Shown piece after piece: positions 1 through 8,527 of a stretch of 64,000 nt of DNA. How positions within the stretch are numbered: position 1 is the first letter of the stretch; every line of letters begins with the position of its first letter. Position numbers and translations under genes: made by a program. The notes below the pieces were generated by a model. The model was not told where the DNA came from. It ran no database searches and saw nothing but the letters and a program-made list of their open reading frames with translations. Location of the stretch: NCBI RefSeq assembly GCF_021513275.1, contig NZ_CP090978.1:1426001-1490000 (forward strand), in the 5' to 3' direction. This stretch comes from Paenibacillus hexagrammi. GTDB taxonomy: Bacteria > Bacillota > Bacilli > Paenibacillales > NBRC-103111.

Positions 1-204
1 ATGAGTGTTGTCGATGCTATTGAAGCCAAACTCGAGGTCAAATTACCGCCGACCTTGTTATTTGAATACACGACCATTGCAGAATTAGCAGCATATCTGA
101 TCCAAAATTATGCACCGGAATTCAGTAGATACAACCAGAGAAAGCAAACGGACGAACAAACGGATCCGAAGCATCATGAGAAGCTATCGGAATCGCTTTA
201 TTAG
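1..204 (+). CDS. C-terminal end of a trans-AT PKS (ACP fragment)
   Basis: This is the 3' end of a PKS gene that begins before the window. The first residues (SVVDAIEAKL, then LLFEYTTIAELAAYLI) match helices II to IV of a carrier domain, and the phosphopantetheine serine would lie just outside the window, so the ATG at base 1 is most likely an internal codon. About 25 hydrophilic residues follow the ACP before the TAG at 202-204. That tail lacks the helical docking motif seen at the C termini of PKS1 and PKS4 in this window. The metallohydrolase gene follows closely, so this PKS is probably co-transcribed with the accessory block. Confidence 0.8.
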   Translation: MSVVDAIEAKLEVKLPPTLLFEYTTIAELAAYLIQNYAPEFSRYNQRKQTDEQTDPKHHEKLSESLY

Positions 205-266
205 GATAGGACATTCGAATCCGATCAATGAAAATTTACAGAAAGGAGGTGGGGATTAAGTTTCTT

Positions 267-941
267 ATGGATACCCATTCGGTGTACCCGTTAAAATTAC
301 GAAACCGAAATTCTATAAATTATACATACGTGATCGTCGATCATACAACCAGACAGTTAGCCATCATCGACCCGGCGTGGGAATTGGCTAAAATCGAATC
401 CACCATGCACATGTTGAATGGGCATCTTACAACGATTTTATTGACCCATTCTCACAACGACCATGTGAATCTAGTTCATCGATTATTAGAAAAGTACAAC
501 CCGCAAGTATATCTGTCTCATAAAGAAATACATTACTATAATTTCGCTTGTGAAAACTTACATCCATTCGAAGATAACGATGTAATCATGCTTGGCGATA
601 CGTCAGTATCATGTATGCTGACCCCAGGACACACATATGGAAGTTCTTGTTTTCTCATATCGAATGACTTGTTTACCGGAGACACGGTATTTATCGAAGG
701 TTGTGGGCTTTGCGACACGGTTGGGGGAGATCCGGATAAGATGTTTCATAGCATCCAAAGGATAAAGTCAACCATTAAGCCGGAGGTTCAAATATTCCCT
801 GGTCATTCCTATGGGAAAGATCCTGGATATACCTTGGAGTATCTGTTAAGGCACAATATTTACTTTCAATTCATAAACAAAGAACATTTTATTAATTTTA
901 GAATGAGAAAAGGTCAAAAAAATCTGTTTAATTTTTGTTGA
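267..941 (+). CDS. pksB: PksB/BaeB-like zinc hydrolase (metallo-beta-lactamase fold)
   Basis: The protein has about 224 residues and the metallo-beta-lactamase metal motif THSHNDH, later histidines in TPGHTYG and PGHSYG, and an acidic metal ligand in FTGDTVF. It resembles PksB/BaeB of the bacillaene cluster, a glyoxalase-II-like thioester hydrolase thought to clear stalled acyl groups from carrier proteins; that role comes from the family. Start choice: an upstream ATG at 228 is in frame, but a strong AAGGAGGTG lies at 243-251 inside that extension, and PksB proteins begin near the ATG at 267 (MDTHSVYPLK). The spacing of about 15 bases from the ribosome site to 267 is long, so an ATT start at 255 cannot be excluded. 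Confidence 0.85.
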   Translation: MDTHSVYPLKLRNRNSINYTYVIVDHTTRQLAIIDPAWELAKIESTMHMLNGHLTTILLTHSHNDHVNLVHRLLEKYNPQVYLSHKEIHYYNFACENLHPFEDNDVIMLGDTSVSCMLTPGHTYGSSCFLISNDLFTGDTVFIEGCGLCDTVGGDPDKMFHSIQRIKSTIKPEVQIFPGHSYGKDPGYTLEYLLRHNIYFQFINKEHFINFRMRKGQKNLFNFC

Positions 942-964
942 ATCGTTCGAATTAGGGGGGAGAA

Positions 965-1918
965 ATGAAGAAACCTATCGTTTTTATGTTTTCTGGACAA
1001 GGATCTCAATATTATCAAATGGGAAAGGACTTATTTCATAACCATCCTGTATTTCGAAACTGGATGTTACACATGGATGATATAGTGCAGCGATTGATCG
1101 GCCGATCTGTTCTACATGAAATCTATAATGAACAACGGCGAAAAGAGGAAAAATTTGATCGCACCTTATTCACTCATCCGGCTATCTTTATGGTGGAATA
1201 TGCGTTGTCCCAAGTTCTAATAGAAAGCGGAATAAGGCCGGATTACGTATTAGGCACTAGCTTAGGCGAGTTTACGGCTATTGCTGTTTCCGAATGCATG
1301 AGCGTTGAGGATGTAATGGAGTGCGTCATCAAACAAGCTGAAGTTATCGAGTCTCATTGCCAGAAAAGCGGGATGCTAGCTATTTTGGATAGCGTTGACG
1401 TATATCATGAAGACCAGCTGATGTTTAAGCACATAGAGTTGGCATCGGTTAATTATCACTCCCACTTTGTAGTATCAGGGGAGAATGAACGATTAGCAGA
1501 AGTGGTTCAGTGGTTAGCGGAGAAAAATATACTATACCAATTGCTGCCGGTTTCATATGGATTCCATTCTTCATGCATGGATCCTGCTGAAGAGCAGTAT
1601 AGAAGTTTTTTAAGATCAATGTCATTCAATAAACCTGTTATACCCGTAATTTCTAGTCTGTTTGGAGCGCAGCTATTGGAAGTACCGAATTCGTATTTAT
1701 GGGAAATCGTGAGAAGTCCGATTCAATTCCAAGAAGCTCTTCTAGGATTAGAAAAGAGGTCAGGTTGTATTTATTTGGATGTAGGGCCAGCGGGAACCTT
1801 GGCAAATTTCACAAAATATAATCTTGCTAAGGATTCCGTATCTTCATTTTATCCAATCGTTACGCCATTCGGCCAGGATATGAAACATGTAATGAAAATC
1901 GAAAGCTTGCTGCGATAG
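965..1918 (+). CDS. pksD: PksD/PedC-like acyltransferase-fold acyl hydrolase (proofreading)
   Basis: A stand-alone acyltransferase-fold protein of 317 residues. It has the GQGSQ motif near residue 11, GTSLGEF with the nucleophile serine near residue 99, and the second catalytic histidine in FHSS. The histidine that normally precedes the serine in malonyl transferases (GHSxGE) is threonine here. That feature and the overall sequence (PAIFMVEYAL, LLPVSYGFHSS) place it with PksD/BaeD and PedC, which hydrolyse stalled acyl groups from ACPs rather than load malonate. It is therefore unlikely to be the malonyl supplier, and no other trans-acting AT occurs in the window. The ribosome site is GGGGGGAG just before the ATG. 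Confidence 0.85.
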   Translation: MKKPIVFMFSGQGSQYYQMGKDLFHNHPVFRNWMLHMDDIVQRLIGRSVLHEIYNEQRRKEEKFDRTLFTHPAIFMVEYALSQVLIESGIRPDYVLGTSLGEFTAIAVSECMSVEDVMECVIKQAEVIESHCQKSGMLAILDSVDVYHEDQLMFKHIELASVNYHSHFVVSGENERLAEVVQWLAEKNILYQLLPVSYGFHSSCMDPAEEQYRSFLRSMSFNKPVIPVISSLFGAQLLEVPNSYLWEIVRSPIQFQEALLGLEKRSGCIYLDVGPAGTLANFTKYNLAKDSVSSFYPIVTPFGQDMKHVMKIESLLR

Positions 1919-1953
1919 TAAATTTTAAAACGATGAATGGGAGTGAATAGACG

Positions 1954-2724
1954 ATGCACGAAACGAAAGACGTTTATTTTAATAATGGGGATATCAAACT
2001 AAGTGGGAAATTTTATCTGAATACGGATGATAACGATCAGAAAAGTATTGTTATCTTATCTGTCGGATTTGGCGCAACCAAAGAAATGCTTGCCAAAAAA
2101 GCAATTGATATATGCGAAGGCGGGAATCATGTATTTACTTATGACTATCAAGGTCATGGCGGCAGCGAAGGTGTTGCCGGTCATGAAATGATCAGTGATA
2201 TTTTCGCAGCGATCGATTATGCGAGAAGTTATCTTTCACATGATTTGCCGATCATACTGGGCGGTCAATGCATGGGAGCCCTCTTTTCCCTTCAAGCAGC
2301 TGCACAAAACAAAAATGTGACAGCTGTTTTTGGTATGTCCATTTTGCTGGAATCGGCTATAACTGTAGAAAAATGGGAATTCATTGTTGAAGTTTTGAAT
2401 TCGAAACGAGAAAATCATCACTGTATTTTTGATCAAGACAGTTTGCTCAAAGATTTCCGCAAAAACGATATCAAGGATGTGCTGAATCAACTGGAAGGCT
2501 TACCGCTGCTTTTAGTTCATTTTGAAAATGATGATATTATGCCTGTAGATTTAATACTCAAAACCTTTTTACAGAGCCCTTGTGAAAAAAACATTCTCAT
2601 CCTCGATAGAGGAAGACACGTTGATTCGTATATTTGCAATCATTTTAATGAGATGCTTGTCTCATGGATTAATGAGAAAAAAGAAAGATGGTTTACGACC
2701 GCGGATCAAGTACAGGCAGTTTAG
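1954..2724 (+). CDS. alpha/beta hydrolase with cysteine nucleophile
   Basis: A 256-residue alpha/beta hydrolase. The nucleophile elbow reads GGQCMGA, with cysteine at about residue 106 (codon TGC at 2269-2271) in place of the usual serine. The likely acid lies in ENDDIMP and the histidine in GRHVD near the C terminus, so a Cys-His-Asp triad like that of dienelactone hydrolase looks possible. The early YDYQGHGGSEG segment is typical of the fold. It sits between the acyl hydrolase and AcpK genes, with a GGGAGTG ribosome site, so it belongs to the PKS operon. The substrate is unknown; editing or off-loading of acyl thioesters, or transfer of an ester group, are inferences. Confidence 0.75.
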   Translation: MHETKDVYFNNGDIKLSGKFYLNTDDNDQKSIVILSVGFGATKEMLAKKAIDICEGGNHVFTYDYQGHGGSEGVAGHEMISDIFAAIDYARSYLSHDLPIILGGQCMGALFSLQAAAQNKNVTAVFGMSILLESAITVEKWEFIVEVLNSKRENHHCIFDQDSLLKDFRKNDIKDVLNQLEGLPLLLVHFENDDIMPVDLILKTFLQSPCEKNILILDRGRHVDSYICNHFNEMLVSWINEKKERWFTTADQVQAV

Positions 2725-2783
2725 GGCTAGAAAATGAGACACGCCGATGAGATCGGAATAACCATATTAGGGAGGCTAATTAG

Positions 2784-3035
2784 ATGACTAAAGACGAAGT
2801 GTTTACAGTTGTAAAGGGTTGTATTATGGAAATTCTGCCAGATTTGAGTGAAGGCGATATCAGAATTGAACTTTCCCTTAAAGATTTAGGGGCTAATTCC
2901 ATAGATCGTGCAGATATAGCGGTAAGCGCAATGGAAGCAATAGGGCTAAAAATGTCCATGGTTGAATTCGGGCAAGTAAAAAATATTCAGGAATTGGTGA
3001 ATTTGCTTTATGGAAAGAAAGCCGCACTTGTCTGA
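2784..3035 (+). CDS. acpK: AcpK-type donor acyl carrier protein
   Basis: An 83-residue free carrier protein. The attachment site reads LGANSIDRADI, with asparagine before the modified serine instead of aspartate; this GANSIDR form is typical of AcpK, the donor ACP of beta-branching cassettes. In the known pathway malonyl-AcpK is decarboxylated by the PksF-type KS to acetyl-AcpK, which HMG synthase uses to alkylate a beta-keto chain. The position just before the PksF and PksG homologues fits this exactly. The ribosome site AGGGAGG lies 8 to 10 bases before the ATG. It is the only donor ACP of this kind in the window although there are two HMG synthases. Confidence 0.92.
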   Translation: MTKDEVFTVVKGCIMEILPDLSEGDIRIELSLKDLGANSIDRADIAVSAMEAIGLKMSMVEFGQVKNIQELVNLLYGKKAALV

Positions 3036-3048
3036 TCAAGCGTCTGGC

Positions 3049-4312
3049 ATGGTAAATAACGTTGTTATTACCGGAACTGGCATCATAAGCCCTATTGGAT
3101 ACAATTCCGTGGAATTCACTGAATCCTTGAAGTCGGGCAAAAGCGGTATCGATTGTTGGCAGAGCCCGGCTGGGTCTGCTGCACCTGTGAGAATAGGAGC
3201 ACAAATCCGTGACTTTTCGTTTGACAAGCTGATCAAGCAAAGCCCTTTAGAACTTGCGAATAAAGCGAGACTGTGTGCGAGACGTTCTCCTTTTTCCGTA
3301 CAATGCTCTGTACTGGCTGTGCTGGAGGCATGGGAACAAGCTGAACTCCATACGCATCCAATAGCGGATGAGCGTAAAGGGGATCGTTGTTTCCGGGAGC
3401 AATCTTTCCCAGAATTATGCATACTCACTTTTTAAAAAGTTTGATGAAGCTCCCGAATATCTCACACCCAGCTACGCTCTGCATTTCATGGATACAGACC
3501 ACGTTGGAACAATCAGTGATATATGTAACATTAAGGGTGAAGGCTTCAATGTCGGCGGTGCGTCTGCGAGCGGGAATGTTGCCATTATCAAGGCTATGCA
3601 GATGATCCAGCTGGGACTTGCCGATCTATGTCTTGTTTCGGGAACTCTTGCAGACTTATCTCCATTGGAATTAATGAGTTTCAGCAATCTGGGCGCGATG
3701 GGCGGCAAAAGCTTTGGAAGCGAGCCTGGTCAAGCTTGCCGGCCCTTTGACAAGAAGCACGAAGGATTCATCTATGGGCAGGCAGCAGCCTGCCTTATTC
3801 TTGAATCTCGCCAGTCTGCTGAAAAGCGCGGTGTTAAGCCTCTTGCAGAGCTCCTTTCCGGAGCTCTGGTATTGGACGGTAACAGGTTATCCGATCCCAA
3901 TGAAGACGGCGAAGTACGCGCTATGGAGCAAGCATTGCGACAAGCGGGTCTTTCACCTGGAGATATCGATTATATCAATGCTCATGGCACATCGACGCCT
4001 ACAGGCGATATGACCGAAATTAGAGCAATTAAAAGACTGTTTAAAGAACGCATCGGAGAAATATGGATGAATTCAACGAAAAGCCTTACGGGCCACTGTC
4101 TATATTCTGCCGGCATCGTAGAGGCTTTAGCTGCAATCGTACAAATGAAGGAAGGTTTTGTTCATCCTAATCTGAATCTGGAAGAACCTATTGATCAGGA
4201 GTGCAGATTCAGCAGGGGCAATACGGTTAAAGCAAATCTAAAGACAGCATTGAGTAACTCATTCGGGTTTGGAGGTATAAATACAAGTATAGTCCTCAGA
4301 GGTATAAATTAA
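3049..4312 (+). pseudogene. pksF: PksF-like decarboxylating ketosynthase, frameshifted
   Basis: A stand-alone KS homologue split over two frames. The first part (VVITGTGIISPIG) runs in frame with 3049 and the second (from about 3383, IVVSGSNLSQ) one base on; the join lies in AAAGGGG at 3376-3382, where one base appears to be extra. The nucleophile position reads VGGASASGN, with serine for cysteine, as in the PksF/MupG family that decarboxylates malonyl-AcpK; the HGTSTP motif is kept. The family start fits ATG 3049, but an upstream in-frame ATG at 3010 overlaps acpK and neither start has a clear ribosome site. If the shift is real, acetyl-AcpK supply would be lost; a sequence error is equally possible. 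Confidence 0.8.
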
Positions 4313-4328
4313 GGAGGTTACGATCGAT

Positions 4329-5588
4329 TTGATTTCAGTTGGAATCGAAGCTATGAACGTTTTTGGCGGGACAGCTTATTTGAATGTTATGGAATTGGCG
4401 AAGTACCGCAATCTGGACACGGCCAGATTTGAGAATTTATTAATGAAAGAAAAGACAGTAGCATTGCCTTGCGAGGATCCGGTTACCAATGCTGTTAACG
4501 CGGCCAAGCCCATTGTAGATTCACTTTCGCAGGCGGAGAAAGACCGGATCGAATTGGTGATTACATGTACCGAATCCGGAATCGATTTTGGAAAATCAAT
4601 GAGCACGTACATCCATCACTATCTGGGATTGAACCGGAACTGCCGCTTATTTGAAATCAAGCAAGCCTGTTTTTCAGGAACTGCCGGGTTTCAAATGGCG
4701 GTTAATTTTATTTTGTCCAGAACCTCTCCAGGAGCCAAAGCCCTCGTAATTGCAACGGATATTTCAAGGTTTTTGGCAGCAGATGGAGGAGAAGCCCTGA
4801 CGGAGGATTGGTCTTTTGCCGAGCCCAGTTCAGGTGCAGGAGCTGTGGCGCTTCTTGTAAGCGAGACTCCTTACGTTTTCCAAGTTGATGTGGGGGCTAA
4901 CGGTTACTATGGCTATGAGGTCATGGATACCTGCCGCCCTGTTCCTGACAGTGAGGCTGGGGATGCGGATTTATCCTTATTATCTTACCTGGACTGTTGT
5001 GAAAATGCGTTTCTTGAATATCAGAAAAGGGTGACGGGTGCGGACTACAGGGAAGCATTCCAATATCTTGTGTTTCACACTCCATTTGGCGGAATGGTCA
5101 AAGGGGCGCACCGGGCTATGATGAGGAAGATGGCTCAAGCCAAGCCTGCTGAAATCGAAACGGATTTCCAGCAACGGGTCGTACCGGGATTGCTCTATTG
5201 TCAGCGTGTCGGAAATATCATGGGAGGCGCGGTGTTTCTGTCTCTGGCGAGCGCAATCGATAACGGCAGGTTCGAAACTTCAAAACGAATTGGCTGTTTT
5301 TCCTACGGTTCGGGCTGTTGCTCCGAGTTCTACAGCGGAATCGTTACACCACAAGGGCAGGAGCGCCAGCGGCGTTTCGAGATTGGTAACCGATTAAACG
5401 AACGCTACCCATTATCGATCGCTGAATACGAGACGCTCTTGGCGGGCAGCGGAGCAGTGAAATTCGGGACCCGTAATATGCAAACGGACTTTGAACTGAT
5501 TCCGGAAGCGATCGCTTCAAGCCGGGGCAAGGGGCGTTTGTTCCTGGAGAGAATTAACGAGTTTCACCGGGAATACAGGTGGATGTGA
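4329..5588 (+). CDS. pksG: HMG-CoA synthase homologue PksG (beta-branching), copy 1
   Basis: The protein has 419 residues and starts at a TTG preceded by AAGGAGG at 4311-4317. It belongs to the HMG synthase family used in polyketide beta-branching and would condense the acetyl group of AcpK with a beta-keto chain on a PKS ACP. All three catalytic residues are visible: Glu in CTESG at about residue 82, Cys in KQACFSG at about 114, and His in FHTPFGG at about 250. The stop codon overlaps the next gene. A second copy starts at 7211 and differs throughout, for example F115 here against Y115 there, so the two are old paralogues. Confidence 0.93.
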   Translation: MISVGIEAMNVFGGTAYLNVMELAKYRNLDTARFENLLMKEKTVALPCEDPVTNAVNAAKPIVDSLSQAEKDRIELVITCTESGIDFGKSMSTYIHHYLGLNRNCRLFEIKQACFSGTAGFQMAVNFILSRTSPGAKALVIATDISRFLAADGGEALTEDWSFAEPSSGAGAVALLVSETPYVFQVDVGANGYYGYEVMDTCRPVPDSEAGDADLSLLSYLDCCENAFLEYQKRVTGADYREAFQYLVFHTPFGGMVKGAHRAMMRKMAQAKPAEIETDFQQRVVPGLLYCQRVGNIMGGAVFLSLASAIDNGRFETSKRIGCFSYGSGCCSEFYSGIVTPQGQERQRRFEIGNRLNERYPLSIAEYETLLAGSGAVKFGTRNMQTDFELIPEAIASSRGKGRLFLERINEFHREYRWM

Positions 5589-6358
5589 TGGACTATCAAA
5601 CTTTGCGGGTCCGCTTTCAGGGTTCGGTTTGTTTTTTGCAGATCCATCGTCCCGAGGCCAACAATACCATCAACGATTGTTTGATTGAAGAATGCCGCCA
5701 GGTGCTGGAGATGTGCGAAGAATCTATTAATGTTGTAGTGCTGGAAGGTCTGCCGGAAGTTTTCTGCTTCGGGGCAGACTTTCAAGAATTTCATGGTGCC
5801 ATGACAAGGGGACAGCACAGTGGACAAAACCCGGAGCCCCTATATGACTTATGGTTGAAACTGGCAACCGGACCGTATATATCCGTTTCCCATGTAAGAG
5901 GAAAGGTAAATGCGGGTGGCGTGGGGTTTGTTGCTGCCAGTGATATTGTCATTGCGGATCAGACTGCCCAGTTCAGCTTGTCAGAGTTGCTATTCGGACT
6001 TTTACCTTCTTGCGTCCTGCCGTTTCTGATTCGAAAAATTGGGTTTCAAAAAGCCAATTATTTAACATTGATGACGCAGCCTATATCCGCCCAGCAGGCC
6101 AGTGCCTGGGGGCTGGTAGATGCGTGCGATGCTCAGAGCGATATTTTGCTCCGCAAACATGTAATGCGATTAAAGCATTTGCCCAAAGCGGGCATTTCAC
6201 GATATAAAAAATACTTGAATCACTTGAACGGGTCGCTTTTACAATCCAAATCAGCGGCAATCGCAAGTAATGTAGAAGTGTTTTCGGATCCACGGAATTT
6301 AGAATTGATCTTTCGATATGTGGAAAAAGGGCTGTTTCCATGGGAGGATGCAAATTAA
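5579..6358 (+). CDS. pksH: PksH-like enoyl-CoA hydratase family dehydratase (ECH1)
   Basis: A crotonase-fold protein of 259 residues, very like PksH. It would dehydrate the HMG-like intermediate on the ACP to the glutaconyl form. Recognisable blocks are HRPEANNTIND near the N terminus, EVFCFGADFQE in the first oxyanion segment, HVRGKVNAGGVGFV in the second, and SLSELLFGLLPS. Two starts are possible: GTG at 5579 fits the usual PksH N terminus (MDVMDYQTL), while ATG at 5588 overlaps the pksG stop by one base. Only one PksH-type gene is present, so it probably serves both HMG synthases. Confidence 0.92.
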   Translation: MDVMDYQTLRVRFQGSVCFLQIHRPEANNTINDCLIEECRQVLEMCEESINVVVLEGLPEVFCFGADFQEFHGAMTRGQHSGQNPEPLYDLWLKLATGPYISVSHVRGKVNAGGVGFVAASDIVIADQTAQFSLSELLFGLLPSCVLPFLIRKIGFQKANYLTLMTQPISAQQASAWGLVDACDAQSDILLRKHVMRLKHLPKAGISRYKKYLNHLNGSLLQSKSAAIASNVEVFSDPRNLELIFRYVEKGLFPWEDAN

Positions 6359-6386
6359 ATCAGCATGATGGAGGTATCGGTGAATT

Positions 6387-7136
6387 TTGGCTCCAGAAGG
6401 TCAATGTTTGGTTGGTGAGATCTTGTTGACTAGGCAAGAGAATACATATAAGGGTTCTCTATGCTGCTGCTATTTTCAGAGTATGGCGGAATTTGAAAGA
6501 ATAATCCCCTATTTGCATGCCGAAGAGCGGGATTATTTGGATACCTTAACATTCGAAAAACGCAGGAGAAGTTTTCTCTTAGGCCGCTTTGCCGCCAAAC
6601 AGGCGGCTGCAGCTCTAACCGATGAAGAAAAACTAGAGAATATCCATATTCAGTCAGGTATATTTGACCAACCTATCCTGACCTCAGCCAAACCGAATAT
6701 TCAGGTCAGTATTACCCATTGTAACGATTATGGTGCGGCTATTGCTTTTCCGGAGGCTCATCCGATGGGCATTGATGTTGAAAAGATCGATGATCAAAAG
6801 CGAAGTGCTTTTGAAAGCCAGATTACCATGGCAGAAAAAGAAAATATCAACGATTTGCCTATCTCGTTGGATACTGCGCTTACATTGTTATGGTCAGCTA
6901 AAGAAGCTTTGTCCAAAGTTCTTAAAACAGGTTTAACGACTTCATTTAAGATTTTTGAAGTTTCAAAAATAGAAGTGCATGATGATCATTTCATATGCTT
7001 TTATAAAAATTTCAAGCAATATAAAGCGATTGCTTTTACAGTTGGAAGCTATATATGTGCAATAACCTGCCCGCTCAAAACAGATATGTGTCTGGATATG
7101 AGCTCCTTCAAGGGAATATTTGCTGCAAATGAATAA
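6387..7136 (+). CDS. Sfp-type 4'-phosphopantetheinyl transferase
   Basis: About 249 residues with the two family signatures: GIDVEKID in the middle of the chain and WSAKEALSKVLKTGL further on, which hold the magnesium ligands and the conserved lysine. It would attach phosphopantetheine to the PKS carrier domains. The start is a TTG at 6387 behind GATGGAGGT at 6367-6375; no better ATG lies nearby. Such an enzyme between pksH and a second HMG synthase gene is unusual in placement, and it suggests the cluster carries its own activation enzyme rather than relying on a chromosomal one. Confidence 0.9.
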   Translation: MAPEGQCLVGEILLTRQENTYKGSLCCCYFQSMAEFERIIPYLHAEERDYLDTLTFEKRRRSFLLGRFAAKQAAAALTDEEKLENIHIQSGIFDQPILTSAKPNIQVSITHCNDYGAAIAFPEAHPMGIDVEKIDDQKRSAFESQITMAEKENINDLPISLDTALTLLWSAKEALSKVLKTGLTTSFKIFEVSKIEVHDDHFICFYKNFKQYKAIAFTVGSYICAITCPLKTDMCLDMSSFKGIFAANE

Positions 7137-7210
7137 TTAGCGATTAGGCGGGGGCAGCTCCGCCTGAAAGATACATAGATGCAAGTACCGATATCGGAAG
7201 GGAGATGACT

Positions 7211-8470
7211 ATGATATCTGTCGGAATTGAAGCGATGAATGTATTTGGTGGAATAGCATTCCTGGATGTTATGCAGTTAGCCAAGCATCGAAACATGGAT
7301 ACCTCAAGATTTGAAAATTTACTTATCAAAGAAAAGACGGTGGCCATGCCTTATGAAGATCCGATCACCTATGGCGTTAATGCGGCCAAACCGCTGATTG
7401 ATTTGCTCTCCGACACCGATAAAGACCGGATCGAATTGTTGATAACCTGTACCGAGTCCGGTGTGGACTTTGGAAAATCGATAAGCACCTACATTCATCA
7501 TTATCTGGGATTAAACAGGAATTGCCGTTTATTCGAAATGAAGAACGCTTGCTATTCGGGAACCGCAGGGCTTCAGATGGCGGTCAACTTTATATTGTCA
7601 CAGACTTCCCCAGGGGCGAAAGCTTTAGTTGTTGTGACAGATATTTCACGGTTTACTCTGGCGGAGAGCGGAGATGTCCTGAACATGGATTGGGCCTTTG
7701 CGGAGCCTACTTCAGGTGCGGGGGCGGCTGCAATTCTGGTGAGCGATACCCCATATGTGTTTCAAGTAGATGTAGGAGCAAACGGATATTACGGCTACGA
7801 GGTAATGGATACTTGCCGGCCGACACCAGATGGCGAAGTTGGGGATGCGGATTTGGGATTCATGTCCTATTTAGACTGCTGTGAGCGTTCGTTCCTGGAG
7901 TATCAGAATAGGGTAAACGATGTGAATTATCGAGATACCTTTGAATATCTTTCCTTTCATACCCCCTTTGGCGGGATGGTGAAAAGTGCTCACCGAGCCA
8001 TGATGAGAAAGATGGCTCAAGCCAGCCCGCGAGAGATAGAACCCGATTTTCAGAAGCGCGTGGCGCCCGGATTGATCTATTGCCAGCGTGTTGGCAATAT
8101 GATGGGAGGATCCATGTTCATGTCTCTAGCAAGCACAATAGATCATGGATCCTACGATTTGCCAAAGCGAATCGGCTGTTTTTCATACGGGTCAGGCTGC
8201 TGCTCAGAGTTCTACAGCGGCATTGCTTCAGCCCGCGGGCAGCAGCTTCAATCGCGTTTTCGCATAGAGGAGCAATTAAACGGGCGCTATTCATTAAATA
8301 TCCAAGAATATGAGGCTCTATTGGCCGAGAGCAGTGCCGTAAAATTCGGCACGCGGAATACCAAATTGGAGTTTGACCGGATACCGGCAGTTATGGATTC
8401 ATGCAAGGGGAAAGGACTTTTGTTCCTACAGGAAATCAAAGAGTTTCATCGCCAATACAGCTGGATCTAG
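7211..8470 (+). CDS. pksG: HMG-CoA synthase homologue, copy 2
   Basis: A second HMG synthase of 419 residues, homologous end to end with the copy at 4329. The catalytic set is intact at the same positions: Glu in CTESG (about 82), Cys in KNACYSG (about 114), His in FHTPFGG (about 250). An ATG at 7205 is in frame, but the GGAAGGGAG ribosome site ends there, so 7211 is the better start. DNA and protein differences are scattered along the gene, so it is not an assembly duplicate. In myxovirescin, two HMG synthases (TaC and TaF) install different branches; here the second copy sits next to the free PksI-type decarboxylase, which suggests a dedicated second branch. Confidence 0.92.
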   Translation: MISVGIEAMNVFGGIAFLDVMQLAKHRNMDTSRFENLLIKEKTVAMPYEDPITYGVNAAKPLIDLLSDTDKDRIELLITCTESGVDFGKSISTYIHHYLGLNRNCRLFEMKNACYSGTAGLQMAVNFILSQTSPGAKALVVVTDISRFTLAESGDVLNMDWAFAEPTSGAGAAAILVSDTPYVFQVDVGANGYYGYEVMDTCRPTPDGEVGDADLGFMSYLDCCERSFLEYQNRVNDVNYRDTFEYLSFHTPFGGMVKSAHRAMMRKMAQASPREIEPDFQKRVAPGLIYCQRVGNMMGGSMFMSLASTIDHGSYDLPKRIGCFSYGSGCCSEFYSGIASARGQQLQSRFRIEEQLNGRYSLNIQEYEALLAESSAVKFGTRNTKLEFDRIPAVMDSCKGKGLLFLQEIKEFHRQYSWI

Positions 8471-8527
8471 TAAATAAGGCCGTAAATTCATACATAGCAA
8501 GGATATTGTGGGAGTAAGGAGATGCCA

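Noticed and set aside
7211-8470. Second HMG synthase as an assembly duplicate of the first
   Set aside because: Differences are spread over the whole gene at DNA and protein level, and the flanks are unrelated.
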